Shown piece by piece: positions 42,093 through 51,191 of a stretch of 64,000 nucleotides of DNA (position 1 is the stretch's first letter; every line of letters starts with the position of its first letter). This stretch comes from Oscillospiraceae bacterium. GTDB taxonomy: Bacteria > Bacillota > Clostridia > Oscillospirales > Ruminococcaceae. The position numbers were made by a program, and so were the translations under genes. The notes below the pieces were generated by a model, which saw only the letters and a list, made by a program, of their open reading frames with translations, had not been told where the DNA came from and did no database searches. The stretch is from positions 248,001 through 312,000 of the forward strand of contig JAFTTH010000002.1 of the NCBI GenBank assembly GCA_017466885.1, given 5' to 3'.

Positions 42093-44028
42093 TCGGTTTC
42101 ACCTCCGTTGGCGTGTGCTTTGCATGATTGTTCGGAGCGATAGACTTCATGCCGCCGCCTTTACCCTTCTTATCATCACTTGGCGGTGTAGAGGTCTGAG
42201 GTTCATGGCTTTGACTTTCCTTCTGAGCTTGTCCACCATATGTTCCGTCATTCTCGCTCGGTATCCTCTCATCAAGTTCTTCGGGATGGTATTTGCGAAT
42301 AATACCGTCAAGAATATCCTTCTTCTCGGCATACTTAACCTCTCGTCCACCGTTATCTGCTACGGTGTACGGATTATCCTTATCGAACTCAATTCCCCAC
42401 TTAAAGAAGAGTTTTAATTTCACTCTCATCGGATGCACACCCGTCTTCATGACTACGAACTGACCTTTGGGCATTGATTTAAGTTCATCGGGCGTTAGCA
42501 ACGGTCGTTCTATCATTTGCAGAGACTGTGACGGATCATTCTTACCGCGTGATACGGAACCGGACATTACCGTTCTGCTGCCGAGTGCCTTTGACAAAAT
42601 ATCAGCAGAACTACTGTTGGGTGCAAAGCCACCGAAGATGGTGAGCTGCGTGTTGTCTACTATAATCTCCGCACCTTCCTTTCCGTAGTTTTTATCAAGC
42701 TGTGCAAAGGACTGGATGATAGGTACAATCTGCAATCTACGAGAACGTGATGCAGAGAACATCATTTCCGCAGACTCGATTTTAGGAAGAGTGCCGAACT
42801 CATCGCAGAAGAAGACACAACGGTTTTCGAGCTTGCCGCCATGCTCATCAGCAACGGCAAGTATCTCTCGGTAAAGCTGCTGAATAATAAGCGAAATCAT
42901 AAAGAACGTGTTGGGATTTTCCTCCGGCATAATGACAAAGATTGCCGACTTCTCGGAACAGAACTTCTCAGCATCTATTTCTGTATCGAAGCAGAGCAAC
43001 TGTTCAAGTTCGGAATCAAGGAATGCATTGAGTCGGGACAATGCGGTGGACATAACCGATGCCATTGACTGTTCGGCTGTATTGAGAGCTGCGCCTGCGA
43101 ACCATTTTGCCTTATGGTCGTTAGGCAGTCTTTCCATCAGCAACTGGAACTCATTTCTCCCCTTCTTTTTGGATGGTGTCAGCAGTTCCTGAATGATTTT
43201 AAATACCGATACGATATGTCGTGTTTCGGGCGGACAGAACTCTGCCACGAGCAGAATTGTTGCCGTGAGCAAGCCTTCGGCTGCATCGTAGAAGTATGCG
43301 TTCTGACCGAAGGAGGCGGCATCCATGCCTGATAGGATGATTGTCTTTGAGATAATCTTTGCATACTTTTCTGCTTTCGCTTTATGAACGAGCAGACCGC
43401 TTTCCTGATACCTGTCCATATATTTATTCACAAGATGGAGCAGGTTATTGCCGTTAGAGCGCGTGGGATTACGGAGGTCAATAACCGACACATTATATCC
43501 ATATTGCTTAACGATATGACCGTAGTTTCTCATAACGTCGCCTTTGGTATCGGTTGATAGAAAGGACATGCCGGATGCGGCGGCATATTCGATACAGGGA
43601 TATAACCAATAAGCAGTCTTACCGACACCGGCCGCGCCGATCATCAATGCGTGAACATCACCGGTATCAATCATGGCGGTAGTGTTATTCTTGCCACCGT
43701 AACAGCCTACTACAATTCCCTGTGGCAGTTCGGATTCGGGTTGTTCTGTTTTCTTCTTTCTGAACAGCTTCTTTTTTATAATTCTGCTCACGGTCGGAGT
43801 TTCACCATTGGTCGCTTGTTTTCTCCACTTCTTTGGCGTAAACGGAACGTGCTGATATGTCTTTTTGATTTCCGATTTATTCGCCCACCGAGCAGTTCCG
43901 TGCTGTCCGTCACCGACAGTCTTCGACTTGATGTTGTTAAGACTGTAGATGTGTGCAAGAAGCGTTACACCGCCAAGCACGGTAAACATAACCGCACCAA
44001 CGATTATTACTGTTGTAATACTTGACAT
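42079..44028 (-). CDS. Type IV coupling protein (VirD4/TraG family)
   Basis: 649 residues. N-terminal transmembrane region (ITTVIIVGAVMFTVLGGVTL), then the ATPase core: Walker A ALMIGAAGVGKTAYWLYPCI, then FLSTDTKGDVMRNYGHIVKQ, Walker B CVFFCDEFGTLPKIESAEMM and SFAQLDKNYGKEGAEII. Ends in a charged Gly/Lys-rich tail. It recruits the relaxosome to the secretion channel and pumps DNA. Overlaps the TOPRIM gene (44007) by 22 nt and the winged HTH gene (42092). Complete length for the Gram-positive ICE family. Confidence 0.93.
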   Translation of the reverse strand: MSSITTVIIVGAVMFTVLGGVTLLAHIYSLNNIKSKTVGDGQHGTARWANKSEIKKTYQHVPFTPKKWRKQATNGETPTVSRIIKKKLFRKKKTEQPESELPQGIVVGCYGGKNNTTAMIDTGDVHALMIGAAGVGKTAYWLYPCIEYAAASGMSFLSTDTKGDVMRNYGHIVKQYGYNVSVIDLRNPTRSNGNNLLHLVNKYMDRYQESGLLVHKAKAEKYAKIISKTIILSGMDAASFGQNAYFYDAAEGLLTATILLVAEFCPPETRHIVSVFKIIQELLTPSKKKGRNEFQLLMERLPNDHKAKWFAGAALNTAEQSMASVMSTALSRLNAFLDSELEQLLCFDTEIDAEKFCSEKSAIFVIMPEENPNTFFMISLIIQQLYREILAVADEHGGKLENRCVFFCDEFGTLPKIESAEMMFSASRSRRLQIVPIIQSFAQLDKNYGKEGAEIIVDNTQLTIFGGFAPNSSSADILSKALGSRTVMSGSVSRGKNDPSQSLQMIERPLLTPDELKSMPKGQFVVMKTGVHPMRVKLKLFFKWGIEFDKDNPYTVADNGGREVKYAEKKDILDGIIRKYHPEELDERIPSENDGTYGGQAQKESQSHEPQTSTPPSDDKKGKGGGMKSIAPNNHAKHTPTEVKPNEPS

Positions 44029-44927
44029 TGATCCTCATCCTCACTTTCTTCAGAAAATAACAAATCCTCGTTCCAGTCCTTATGACTTGGTACGAGGATT
44101 TCAGTTTGGATGCCCTGCGTGAACAGTTTATCCGATATTCTTTTGTTCGCTTTATGCCCTGCTTCATCATTATCAAGGCAGAGGTAGACCGTCTTGATAT
44201 TGGGGTTATCCGAAAGCATTTGGAACAGCACTCTATCTGCCACTCCGCAACTTGCGGCATAACTATGATTTCGCCAGCCGTCCTTGTTCATTGAAATGAA
44301 GGACAGCATATCTATTGGCGCCTCAAATAAATAGAGCTTGTCACTCTTTCCGGTCCAGTGGAAACTGTTCTCCGGGATACCGCTTGCAACGTTGCCTTTG
44401 TAACTGCTCTCCGATCCTGTTCCGCGCTTGTGAGCATGAACCGCTTTTCCGTTTTTATCAAAGCCCACAAAGATTGCGTTATGATACTTTGCACACTCAT
44501 AAATCATCCCTGCATGAGCGAATGCGTATAGGACTTCTCGGTCTATCCCTCTCTTGTTGAGAAGGTATGCATAGACTCGGCGCATGTTATCATTCTTTTG
44601 TGGCAGTTCGAAAGGCGGAGGCGGTTCTTTCTGTACGGGCGGTGATACTACAAGTCTGCCACTGCACCCACCGAGCAGATATTGCATCGCTTCGGGATAG
44701 TTCTTGTTATAAAACCTGCGGACGAAGTCAATGGCATCACCGCCGACTTCTTCGTACTGATGAAACCATAGATTACCTCTTACCGTGACTTTTTCCGAAC
44801 CATCACGCCATTCAAACTCCCGTCCTGACGGTTTCAGTCTTTCACCCTGACTGCGAAGTAATTCCACCAAGTCAGTCTGCCGAGCCTGTTCTTTTTGCGC
44901 TTCTGTAAAATGAATATAGGTTGACAC
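44007..44927 (-). CDS. DUF3991/TOPRIM domain protein (primase-like)
   Basis: 306 residues from a GTG with GGAGATG upstream. N-terminal CHC2-like/DUF3991 region (RQTDLVELLRSQGERLKPSG; LWFHQYEEVGGDAIDFVRRF) followed by TOPRIM: LYLFEAPIDMLSFISMNKDG and TVYLCLDNDEAGHKANKRIS, which carries the ExxxD and DxD motifs. Such proteins accompany relaxases in Gram-positive elements and may prime or unwind transferred DNA, a role not experimentally clear. Overlaps the coupling-protein gene. Confidence 0.88.
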   Translation of the reverse strand: MSTYIHFTEAQKEQARQTDLVELLRSQGERLKPSGREFEWRDGSEKVTVRGNLWFHQYEEVGGDAIDFVRRFYNKNYPEAMQYLLGGCSGRLVVSPPVQKEPPPPFELPQKNDNMRRVYAYLLNKRGIDREVLYAFAHAGMIYECAKYHNAIFVGFDKNGKAVHAHKRGTGSESSYKGNVASGIPENSFHWTGKSDKLYLFEAPIDMLSFISMNKDGWRNHSYAASCGVADRVLFQMLSDNPNIKTVYLCLDNDEAGHKANKRISDKLFTQGIQTEILVPSHKDWNEDLLFSEESEDEDQCQVLQQ

Positions 44928-44951
44928 TTTCTCATCTCCTTCTTTAATTTA

Positions 44952-47159
44952 TTAACCTTGTCGCAAACCTTGAGCTTGCTTTTTCTCATCAATGATGCGT
45001 TTTAATTTACGGTCTATCTGACCGAGTTTTGCCTTATCTCTTTCTTCCATCTGTTGCTGTAGCAGACGGCTCAGATGATGAAGTAACCTAATAGATCCCA
45101 TCGCCGCAGACCAATGGCGGTTACTTTCAATGCTGTGGATGAGTTGTTCTGCGTACTGGTTACCGTGTTCCGCAGAGGCTCGCAGATATTCCATAGCTTT
45201 GTCGTAATCACGAGGCACATCTTTGCCGTACAGATAGATTTTTCCGAGTTGATATTCGGCATAATGATTTCCGCTTTCGGCGGCTGTTTCAAAATGCCGT
45301 ATTGCTTTCCGGACATCTCGCACCGAGTCTTCGGTGAGTCGTATCTTTCCGGCAAGGTATGATGCGTATGAGTTATTCTGATTCGCGGCACTTTCAATGT
45401 AGGCAATGGCTCTTTCAATATTCTTGGGGAGCAATTCGCCTTTGTATAAAAGTTTGCCGTATAGGTATTGAGCTGCACCGAACCCTGCACCTGCCGACTC
45501 CTTCAGCAACTCCAAGCCTTCGGGTATGTTCTGCGTTATATGTTCTCCGTCAAGCAATGCCTTTCCGAGTGTATATTTTGCATACTTGTTCCCATGCTTA
45601 ACCGAAAGGCGAAGCAGGTCTTCGGCATATAGCAAGTCTTGGTCAACATCCTCTCCTTTGAGATAAGTCTTGCCGAGCAAATATTCTGCGTAGGAGTTTT
45701 CATCTTCAACCGCTTCTTCCAGCCATCGCAAAGCATAACCAACATCCTTGGGGACATCTTCGCCCTTGAGAAAGATTTTGCCGAGCTTATATTTTGCTAC
45801 CGTATAATTTTGCTGTGCAGATTCTATCAGCCATTCGACTGCTTCGTTAGAATTAAAATGTTCACCGCCACGGTCGAGCAACAGTTTCGCTAACGCATAC
45901 TGCGACCACTTATTTCCGGTCTGCGCTTTAAATAAAAGCCGTTCATACTCAGACGGCTCATGCGGTGGATCTGTTGATTCATAATCAGTGGTTGTCGGCT
46001 CAGTTTCAATCTCATCGCTTGGCAGTTCTTCGATTTCATAACGACCTTTAAGCAAATTCATCGCTTCTTTTATTACTGCATTTTTAATCGGAGCGAACTC
46101 TTTATTATCCACAAGCGGAATTCGTTTTGGCATCTCATTTGTGTAGGTTCGGCGAATTTCTTCCGCTTGCTCATACCACAAATCATAGAGTTTTGCAATA
46201 CGCTCATCGGCGGCAAGTTCCATGACAATGCGATTAACTATGGCCTTCACATCGGCTTTCAGATATCCGTATTGTTTTTTACCTTTCGTTTTAGAGAGCC
46301 GGTCAGCGAGTTCTGTCAGTTGTTCCTCTATGTTAGGATTGTTATAAATACCTGCATTGATTTGCGAAACAATTTCAGCGACCACCTGCTTGCTCTCCGA
46401 TCGCAAGTTATCACGGATTTCCGTTTGCCTTTTATACGAACACATCAAGTCCTGACCGAATATGTCTTTTGCAAAAGCAGAACGCATTTTCATTATTCCG
46501 TTTCGGGTAAGGTATGCATCGTGTTTCTTTTCTGAGTACACCATTAGATGCACATGCGGATGGTAACTTTCATTATGAAACGCGGCATACCAATGCAGAT
46601 CCTTTAACGGTATTTTGAAGTTTTCGGCAAGCGTTGCCGTTTGTGAACGCAGCATATCTCGCCACCGTTCTCCTGTAGCAAACCCAAGTCGCTCTGCATC
46701 CTCTCGGCGCAAAGAGATTACTATGGTCCAGACATTCCCTTCGTATTTACGAATGTTATCCGACACCTCTTGGAGTTTCACCTCTACACCGTCATCGGTA
46801 AACAACCCGTGACTACCGAATCGCTCGGCTCTCGGACGAGTAGCAATGTAGTCGGCGTAGGTCTTCATCTCCATCATTTCTTCTGCGTTATCTTCCAGTG
46901 CGCGAGATATAAACTCACTCGCATTACCAACTGTACGCTTATTAAGATAGTCAGTATATTCGTGCATATCTTCAGCATCGGGAAAGTCTTTTAAGATTTT
47001 TGCAATCAACTTTTCTTGTCGCTTGGTCGCAGGTGCGAACTTGTGAGACTCGTCTATTTTCTCAACGCCTTCACGAGTTCCGATATATTTAGCATACCGA
47101 GCTGCACGTCCGTTGGATTTGCCGTTAAGATATTTGAACTTTGTGACGAGCTTTGCCAT
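44952..47159 (-). CDS. MobP-type relaxase fused to Sel1 repeats
   Basis: 735 residues. N-terminal relaxase (about 1-350): LVTKFKYLNGKSNGRAARYA, TIVISLRREDAERLGFATGE, and the His triad HNESYHPHVHLMVYSEKKHD. The C-terminal half (about 405-690) is a run of about eight Sel1-type repeats (WSQYALAKLLLDRGGEHFNS, YAEYLLGKTYLKGEDVDQDL, YAEYQLGKIYLYGKDVPRDY), then a coiled coil. The relaxase nicks oriT and stays bound to the strand. Relaxases usually have helicase, primase or coiled-coil tails, so the long Sel1 solenoid suggests a protein-docking tail. It overlies an RHH gene and a candidate oriT. Confidence 0.92.
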   Translation of the reverse strand: MAKLVTKFKYLNGKSNGRAARYAKYIGTREGVEKIDESHKFAPATKRQEKLIAKILKDFPDAEDMHEYTDYLNKRTVGNASEFISRALEDNAEEMMEMKTYADYIATRPRAERFGSHGLFTDDGVEVKLQEVSDNIRKYEGNVWTIVISLRREDAERLGFATGERWRDMLRSQTATLAENFKIPLKDLHWYAAFHNESYHPHVHLMVYSEKKHDAYLTRNGIMKMRSAFAKDIFGQDLMCSYKRQTEIRDNLRSESKQVVAEIVSQINAGIYNNPNIEEQLTELADRLSKTKGKKQYGYLKADVKAIVNRIVMELAADERIAKLYDLWYEQAEEIRRTYTNEMPKRIPLVDNKEFAPIKNAVIKEAMNLLKGRYEIEELPSDEIETEPTTTDYESTDPPHEPSEYERLLFKAQTGNKWSQYALAKLLLDRGGEHFNSNEAVEWLIESAQQNYTVAKYKLGKIFLKGEDVPKDVGYALRWLEEAVEDENSYAEYLLGKTYLKGEDVDQDLLYAEDLLRLSVKHGNKYAKYTLGKALLDGEHITQNIPEGLELLKESAGAGFGAAQYLYGKLLYKGELLPKNIERAIAYIESAANQNNSYASYLAGKIRLTEDSVRDVRKAIRHFETAAESGNHYAEYQLGKIYLYGKDVPRDYDKAMEYLRASAEHGNQYAEQLIHSIESNRHWSAAMGSIRLLHHLSRLLQQQMEERDKAKLGQIDRKLKRIIDEKKQAQGLRQG

Positions 47160-47162
47160 TTA

Positions 47163-47579
47163 TTACACGCTCTCTTTCTGCCATTCCACCGCTTTTTCAA
47201 AGTCAATCATCCCATTGATACCTTTCACTTCCGATTCAACGGCTTGACGAAGAACAGCAAAACTTTCTTCACTGATATCCTGATGAGACCACGCAAATGC
47301 GTTTTGAACCATACCCAACTCAATTGCAATCTTGTAAAGCATTTTGCTAATCTTGTTCTCGCTCTCCGCTACAATACTTTTCATATTTGAAAGCATTGCT
47401 GTCGGGAGGTAGGATACATCATCGTTTGCAAGGATGTACCCGATATAAAAGCGAAGTGCTTTTTCAATAAACTGTGATCGAGAATGACAGTCATCCTGTC
47501 GGTACAGTTCGTTTACTTTCTCCAAGGTTTCGGGATATAGGTAGATTACAAAGCGTTCCTTATCTTTCGATACAGCCAT
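47163..47579 (-). CDS. Ribbon-helix-helix relaxosome accessory protein
   Basis: 138 residues, AAAGGAGAG before the ATG. N-terminal RHH: RFVIYLYPETLEKVNELYRQ then CHSRSQFIEKALRFYIGYIL. The helical C terminus (MKSIVAESENKISKMLYKIA; GMVQNAFAWSHQDISEESFA) probably oligomerises. Sits between the relaxase gene and the hairpin-rich noncoding region, so it is the likely oriT-binding partner (MobC-like). Confidence 0.82.
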   Translation of the reverse strand: MAVSKDKERFVIYLYPETLEKVNELYRQDDCHSRSQFIEKALRFYIGYILANDDVSYLPTAMLSNMKSIVAESENKISKMLYKIAIELGMVQNAFAWSHQDISEESFAVLRQAVESEVKGINGMIDFEKAVEWQKESV

Positions 47580-47629
47580 ATTTTTCTCTCCTTTCGTGTT
47601 CGTAATGTTGTTTTAGGGAATTTTGACAG

Positions 47630-47900
47630 GCTTCACACCAAAGGTGTAACCCTCGAAAGAGGCTGCACACCAGTATTCCGTCTTTACAAAAGTGGCAAAA
47701 AGCCTTAAACGGTCGGCGTTGCCGTCCGAAGTAAAACGGAAAGGTGTCGCAGTGCGGCACCTTTCCTTTCTCCTGCTTTCTTTCGACTCAGTCGCACACC
47801 ACCCATCCCTACGACTTCGACTGGTGGCCAAAGTCGCCCAAAATCGTTTGACTTTGGTTAGGACGGGTGTTTGCTCGCCCGTGAGTCAAACTCGGCTCAC
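47630..47900. other. Candidate origin of transfer (oriT) region
   Basis: This is a 337-nt gene-free gap next to the relaxase and RHH genes, dense in inverted repeats: ACACC-AAA-GGTGT (47635-47647), CCTC-GAAA-GAGG (47651-47662), GGAAAGGTG-T-CGCA-G-TGCG-G-CACCTTTCC (47738-47766), CCAAAGTC/GACTTTGG (47828-47857) and GTGAG/CTCAC (47881-47900). The most plausible nic lies in the 60 nt after the first two stems (CACCAGTATTCCG). The exact nic is not assigned. Confidence 0.55.
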
Positions 47901-47916
47901 AGGGCGACACTGTGGC

Positions 47917-48582
47917 TTACATCTGCATCGCAGGTGCTTCGCTGTCATCGGGTATTTCGATTTCCTTACCGTTAAGATATTCGTTCATTATAGCTTCACG
48001 TTCTTCATACGGAATATAGGTACTTCGGTATGCCCTGAACGCTGCCGTAGATACATGACTGAGATTGTACGCAGACCATTCGTTATCCTGATTCTGACAT
48101 ACAGATGCTGTGCCATCGTCAAGGTTGAATTCATAAACACCAAGCACACGGCTATCAGTTTTTATGTCTTCACGAAAATCGTTGTACACTTCTTCGGGGA
48201 TTGGAATGGTTTCACCGAATGCATCGTGGAATGTTTTTGGCTGTGAGCTTAACTCTCCACGATCATATAATCGGTAACGATGAGCAACCGCTAAGAACGA
48301 ATGAAATAATTCGCTCTTAAAATACGAGTCTTCCCCACCGTCACGTATATGAAAAACACCGAAGCGTTTTCGCGCTTCGGTTTCTGCTCGGTCTTCTGCA
48401 TCTTGTCTTTCAATATCCGCTTCAATCATGAAGCGTTCTTCCTCCGGTACATACTGTTCATACAGTTCCGTAAAACGCTCGGCAAGTTTATCGCTTACTG
48501 TAGCGCCTTCTTCGGCAAGATACTTCTGCAACGCAAATAATCTTGCTTCAGCAAAGAATAATGATATTTCCTGATGATCCAT
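47917..48582 (-). CDS. Hypothetical conjugation-module protein (221 aa)
   Basis: 221 residues, highly acidic: YEQYVPEEERFMIEADIERQ, EDRAETEARKRFGVFHIRDG, VAHRYRLYDRGELSSQPKTF, LNDDGTASVCQNQDNEWSAY (approximate segments), ending in EIPDDSEAPAMQM. No fold recognised. It starts 2 nt after the DUF6103-like gene, so it is cotranscribed with it. Its 3' end borders the candidate oriT. Function unknown. Confidence 0.65.
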   Translation of the reverse strand: MDHQEISLFFAEARLFALQKYLAEEGATVSDKLAERFTELYEQYVPEEERFMIEADIERQDAEDRAETEARKRFGVFHIRDGGEDSYFKSELFHSFLAVAHRYRLYDRGELSSQPKTFHDAFGETIPIPEEVYNDFREDIKTDSRVLGVYEFNLDDGTASVCQNQDNEWSAYNLSHVSTAAFRAYRSTYIPYEEREAIMNEYLNGKEIEIPDDSEAPAMQM

Positions 48583-48584
48583 AC

Positions 48585-48845
48585 TTACACCTCCGGTTTG
48601 GCTTCGCCCACAGCAGAAGAGACAGAAGTTTTTGCCTTCCTCGGTTTCGGAGCAGTTGCTTTCGGCATTACGCCCGAACGCATATCGATAAACTCACGCA
48701 CTCCGGCAGGGACTGTTTTTGTATACAAAACCTCCAACGCCTTTACAAGTTCATCCTCTGTCTTAATGTCCTTCTGTTCAAGATACATTTTGAGTGCGTT
48801 TAATTTTTCCTCATCAAAGGAAACCGTAATTGATGCTGTTTTCAT
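48585..48845 (-). CDS. DUF6103-like small protein
   Basis: 86 residues from the ATG at 48845 (AAGGAGAA 6 nt upstream; a longer frame to 48899 lacks a ribosome site). KTASITVSFDEEKLNALKMY, LVKALEVLYTKTVPAGVREF, IDMRSG then a basic Ala/Pro/Lys tail. This matches my memory of DUF6103 proteins in Tn1549-like conjugative elements; the N-terminal strand-helix resembles an RHH-like fold. Probably an accessory DNA-binding protein. Confidence 0.75.
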   Translation of the reverse strand: MKTASITVSFDEEKLNALKMYLEQKDIKTEDELVKALEVLYTKTVPAGVREFIDMRSGVMPKATAPKPRKAKTSVSSAVGEAKPEV

Positions 48846-48859
48846 TTCACATTCTCCTT

Positions 48860-49933
48860 TCACATAGTTATCGCAGAGCCGTCTTGTACGGCTTGCCATT
48901 CTTCAAGATTGTCATAGCAATCATAATCTCGGATAGAACCATCATCGCAGTTTTCACGAGTTATGCCCTGAATACAACTTCCCTCAAATTCTGCATCGTA
49001 CATATTGCAATCATAAAACGATGCATCCGTAAAGTTACAATCGCTTGCATCCATACGAGGTTGTTCGCAACGCTTAAATACCGCACCGCTAAAGTCGGAA
49101 CTTTTAACGTCTGCATCTATCATCTGAACGTTATAAAACACGGCGTTCTTAAACTCAGAACAAAGCATTGTCGAATAACTAAAATCGCAGTCCACAATTT
49201 TTGCACCGTTAAAGATTGCATTGGGAAGTTCCTTTCGGTACAGACTCAAACCCTTGAGAAGACAGTTCGAGAAGTCAGCTTGTTCGCCACCGGCTTCATG
49301 AAACCATAAGGTGTGCTTTGCGCATATGACGTCGAATTCATCCTTGGTGATTTCACGAAGGTTATCGTTATTCTCAACGGTTCTGAATTCTTCGCTTATG
49401 TCAATGTACACCATACCATCTTCAATGTCGTAATCGACACCGGCTATTTCCGGTCTGTCCATAAGCATTTCTGCAAACAGACCGTCGTTGAAATTACCGC
49501 CACGGCACTGACTGGCATAATCGTAGAGTTTGAAATAATACGAGCCTTCCGTTTGACCTGCGAGGCTTCGTTCTACTGCCATATCTACGAGACTGACCAT
49601 CTCTCGCTGATGCAAATGCAAGGACGGATACACTTCCATTATCTGCAGGTGTGCGGCATCCTGAATATATCCAATCTGTCTTTCGGGATCTTCGTCCATT
49701 ATCACGAACCCGTCAATGCAGTTTTTGGTCTTTAACAGAATAGCGTGATTGTTGCCCTTGTCATCAACATACATACTGTCTTGGTGTGCGGATATAAAAT
49801 CGTAATCGCCGTACATGTTATTGATAACATCGCTCAGTTCCTTCGTGGATACTTCAACGATTTTATCAATAAAAAATGAGTCTATGACTGCACCATGATT
49901 TTGTGTTGTCATCAACACTTCAATTTTTTGCAT
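48860..49933 (-). CDS. Pentapeptide-repeat protein with N-terminal DUF6329-like region
   Basis: 357 residues. N-terminal half (MTTQNHGAVIDSFFIDKIVE; DDKGNNHAILLKTKNCIDGF) resembles the DUF6329 region of Gram-positive ICE accessory proteins. The C-terminal half contains pentapeptide repeats of the A(D/N)FxxC type (AIFNGAKIVDCDFSYSTMLC; SSDFSGAVFKRCEQPRMDAS; ASFYDCNMYDAEFEGSCIQG), forming a right-handed beta-helix. Pentapeptide repeats can mimic DNA or act as scaffolds, so an anti-restriction role is conceivable but unshown. Confidence 0.78.
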   Translation of the reverse strand: MQKIEVLMTTQNHGAVIDSFFIDKIVEVSTKELSDVINNMYGDYDFISAHQDSMYVDDKGNNHAILLKTKNCIDGFVIMDEDPERQIGYIQDAAHLQIMEVYPSLHLHQREMVSLVDMAVERSLAGQTEGSYYFKLYDYASQCRGGNFNDGLFAEMLMDRPEIAGVDYDIEDGMVYIDISEEFRTVENNDNLREITKDEFDVICAKHTLWFHEAGGEQADFSNCLLKGLSLYRKELPNAIFNGAKIVDCDFSYSTMLCSEFKNAVFYNVQMIDADVKSSDFSGAVFKRCEQPRMDASDCNFTDASFYDCNMYDAEFEGSCIQGITRENCDDGSIRDYDCYDNLEEWQAVQDGSAITM

Positions 49934-49944
49934 ACTTTCACCTC

Positions 49945-50208
49945 CTACATGCCCATGCCCTGACCTGTATCGGCACAGGCAAGGCTTGGGTTATTGAGAA
50001 CAGTGAGACCGTTATTATAGTCCTCAACCATTTTCTCAGCTTCGGTCTGCCGATGGGATGAGTCATACCACCGAGATTCCATTTCATCAATGGTTTTCTC
50101 AATGCTGCCACGATTTACATGATCGCTGTAATACTCAGCGGCATCGAGGAATGCATCACGGCCATGCTTTTTATAAATGCCGTGAATTGATTTAATTTTT
50201 CCGGCCAT
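49945..50208 (-). CDS. Hypothetical conjugation-module protein (87 aa)
   Basis: 87 residues: MAGKIKSIHGIYKKHGRDAF, YYSDHVNRGSIEKTIDEMES, RWYDSSHRQTEAEKMVEDYN, ending CADTGQGMGM. Helical, no known motif. Lies 9 nt after the DUF4313 gene in the same operon. Accessory protein of unknown function. Confidence 0.62.
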   Translation of the reverse strand: MAGKIKSIHGIYKKHGRDAFLDAAEYYSDHVNRGSIEKTIDEMESRWYDSSHRQTEAEKMVEDYNNGLTVLNNPSLACADTGQGMGM

Positions 50209-50217
50209 ACTATCACC

Positions 50218-51168
50218 TCACATCCCGAAGGTCTGACCTTCGTCTTCGCTTGAATGCATGGACTCCATATACTCGTCAAAGCTTTCCGAATATAAGTCGT
50301 AAATTTTACTGTTTACACTTTTCAGAAAGTCTTCGTTAAAAAGCCAAAGCGGATAGGAGCAATATCCACTCTGTTTTGTGAGTCCGGTGTCTATGGCAAT
50401 GCCTTGTTCGAGAAGTTGTTCAGCATACGGGCAGTTATTGGTATCAACATAAGCACAGTTTTTCTGACCGATAAATTCATTAAAGTGCTTTGTTAATTCA
50501 GCAAACGCTTTCAATCCATTTTCATCTTCGGTGTATAAGTTAATACCGATATTGAGTTGTTCCCTTCCCATAAAGTCGGGAACAAGGATAGCCGTTACTT
50601 CGGGTGTCAGCTCCCACTCTTTATCAAAGGCTTTGAGTTTCACCTTTGGAATTTCGTCCGTTTTCTCTGGACGTGTATCCTCATGATCCAAGTGCTCGTC
50701 ATAGATATTGCATCCGATAAGGGATAGCACGCTTGCCGGATTACCGTTCTGACAGTTCTCGCAGTATTGCAGATGGAAGTTGATTTCGATACAGTCTTCC
50801 GTCATAATCAACTCTGCGATTTCATCACGCTTTTTTAGTTCCTCAACCAATGCTTTTCCGTTTCCGTTGGTGTCGTTCACATCCACATCAAAGTGATAAT
50901 AAAGTTCGTTGTATGAGATTGCCCAATTACCATCTTCGGAATGTTCCGTTCCTTCATTTATGCAATAGTTGACGAGCTTTTTCAGCATTTCCGCATCAAG
51001 TGGCTTTTCAAAATATTCACTTAACGAGGTGAGACCTACCTCACGGATTTCATCATCCGACATACCGATAGTAGTATGAAGTAAGTCATATAACTCTTGC
51101 CCTCTCTCATACTCTCCAAGCCACTCGACCATTCGACCAATCAATTCGGCTTTTCGTTTTTCAGTCAA
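50218..51168 (-). CDS. DUF4313-containing accessory protein
   Basis: 316 residues. The N-terminal half is acidic and helical (MVEWLGEYERGQELYDLLHT; GKALVEELKKRDEIAELIMT). The C-terminal half has the DUF4313 pattern: ELTPEVTAILVPDFMGREQL, NIGINLYTEDENGLKAFAEL, YVDTNNCPYAEQLLEQGIAI. DUF4313 proteins occur in Tn1549/CTn-type elements between the relaxosome and secretion genes; their job is unknown. Cotranscribed with the lytic enzyme gene upstream. Confidence 0.72.
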   Translation of the reverse strand: MTEKRKAELIGRMVEWLGEYERGQELYDLLHTTIGMSDDEIREVGLTSLSEYFEKPLDAEMLKKLVNYCINEGTEHSEDGNWAISYNELYYHFDVDVNDTNGNGKALVEELKKRDEIAELIMTEDCIEINFHLQYCENCQNGNPASVLSLIGCNIYDEHLDHEDTRPEKTDEIPKVKLKAFDKEWELTPEVTAILVPDFMGREQLNIGINLYTEDENGLKAFAELTKHFNEFIGQKNCAYVDTNNCPYAEQLLEQGIAIDTGLTKQSGYCSYPLWLFNEDFLKSVNSKIYDLYSESFDEYMESMHSSEDEGQTFGM

Positions 51169-51191
51169 CGTGTTTTCCTCCTGTTCAAATA

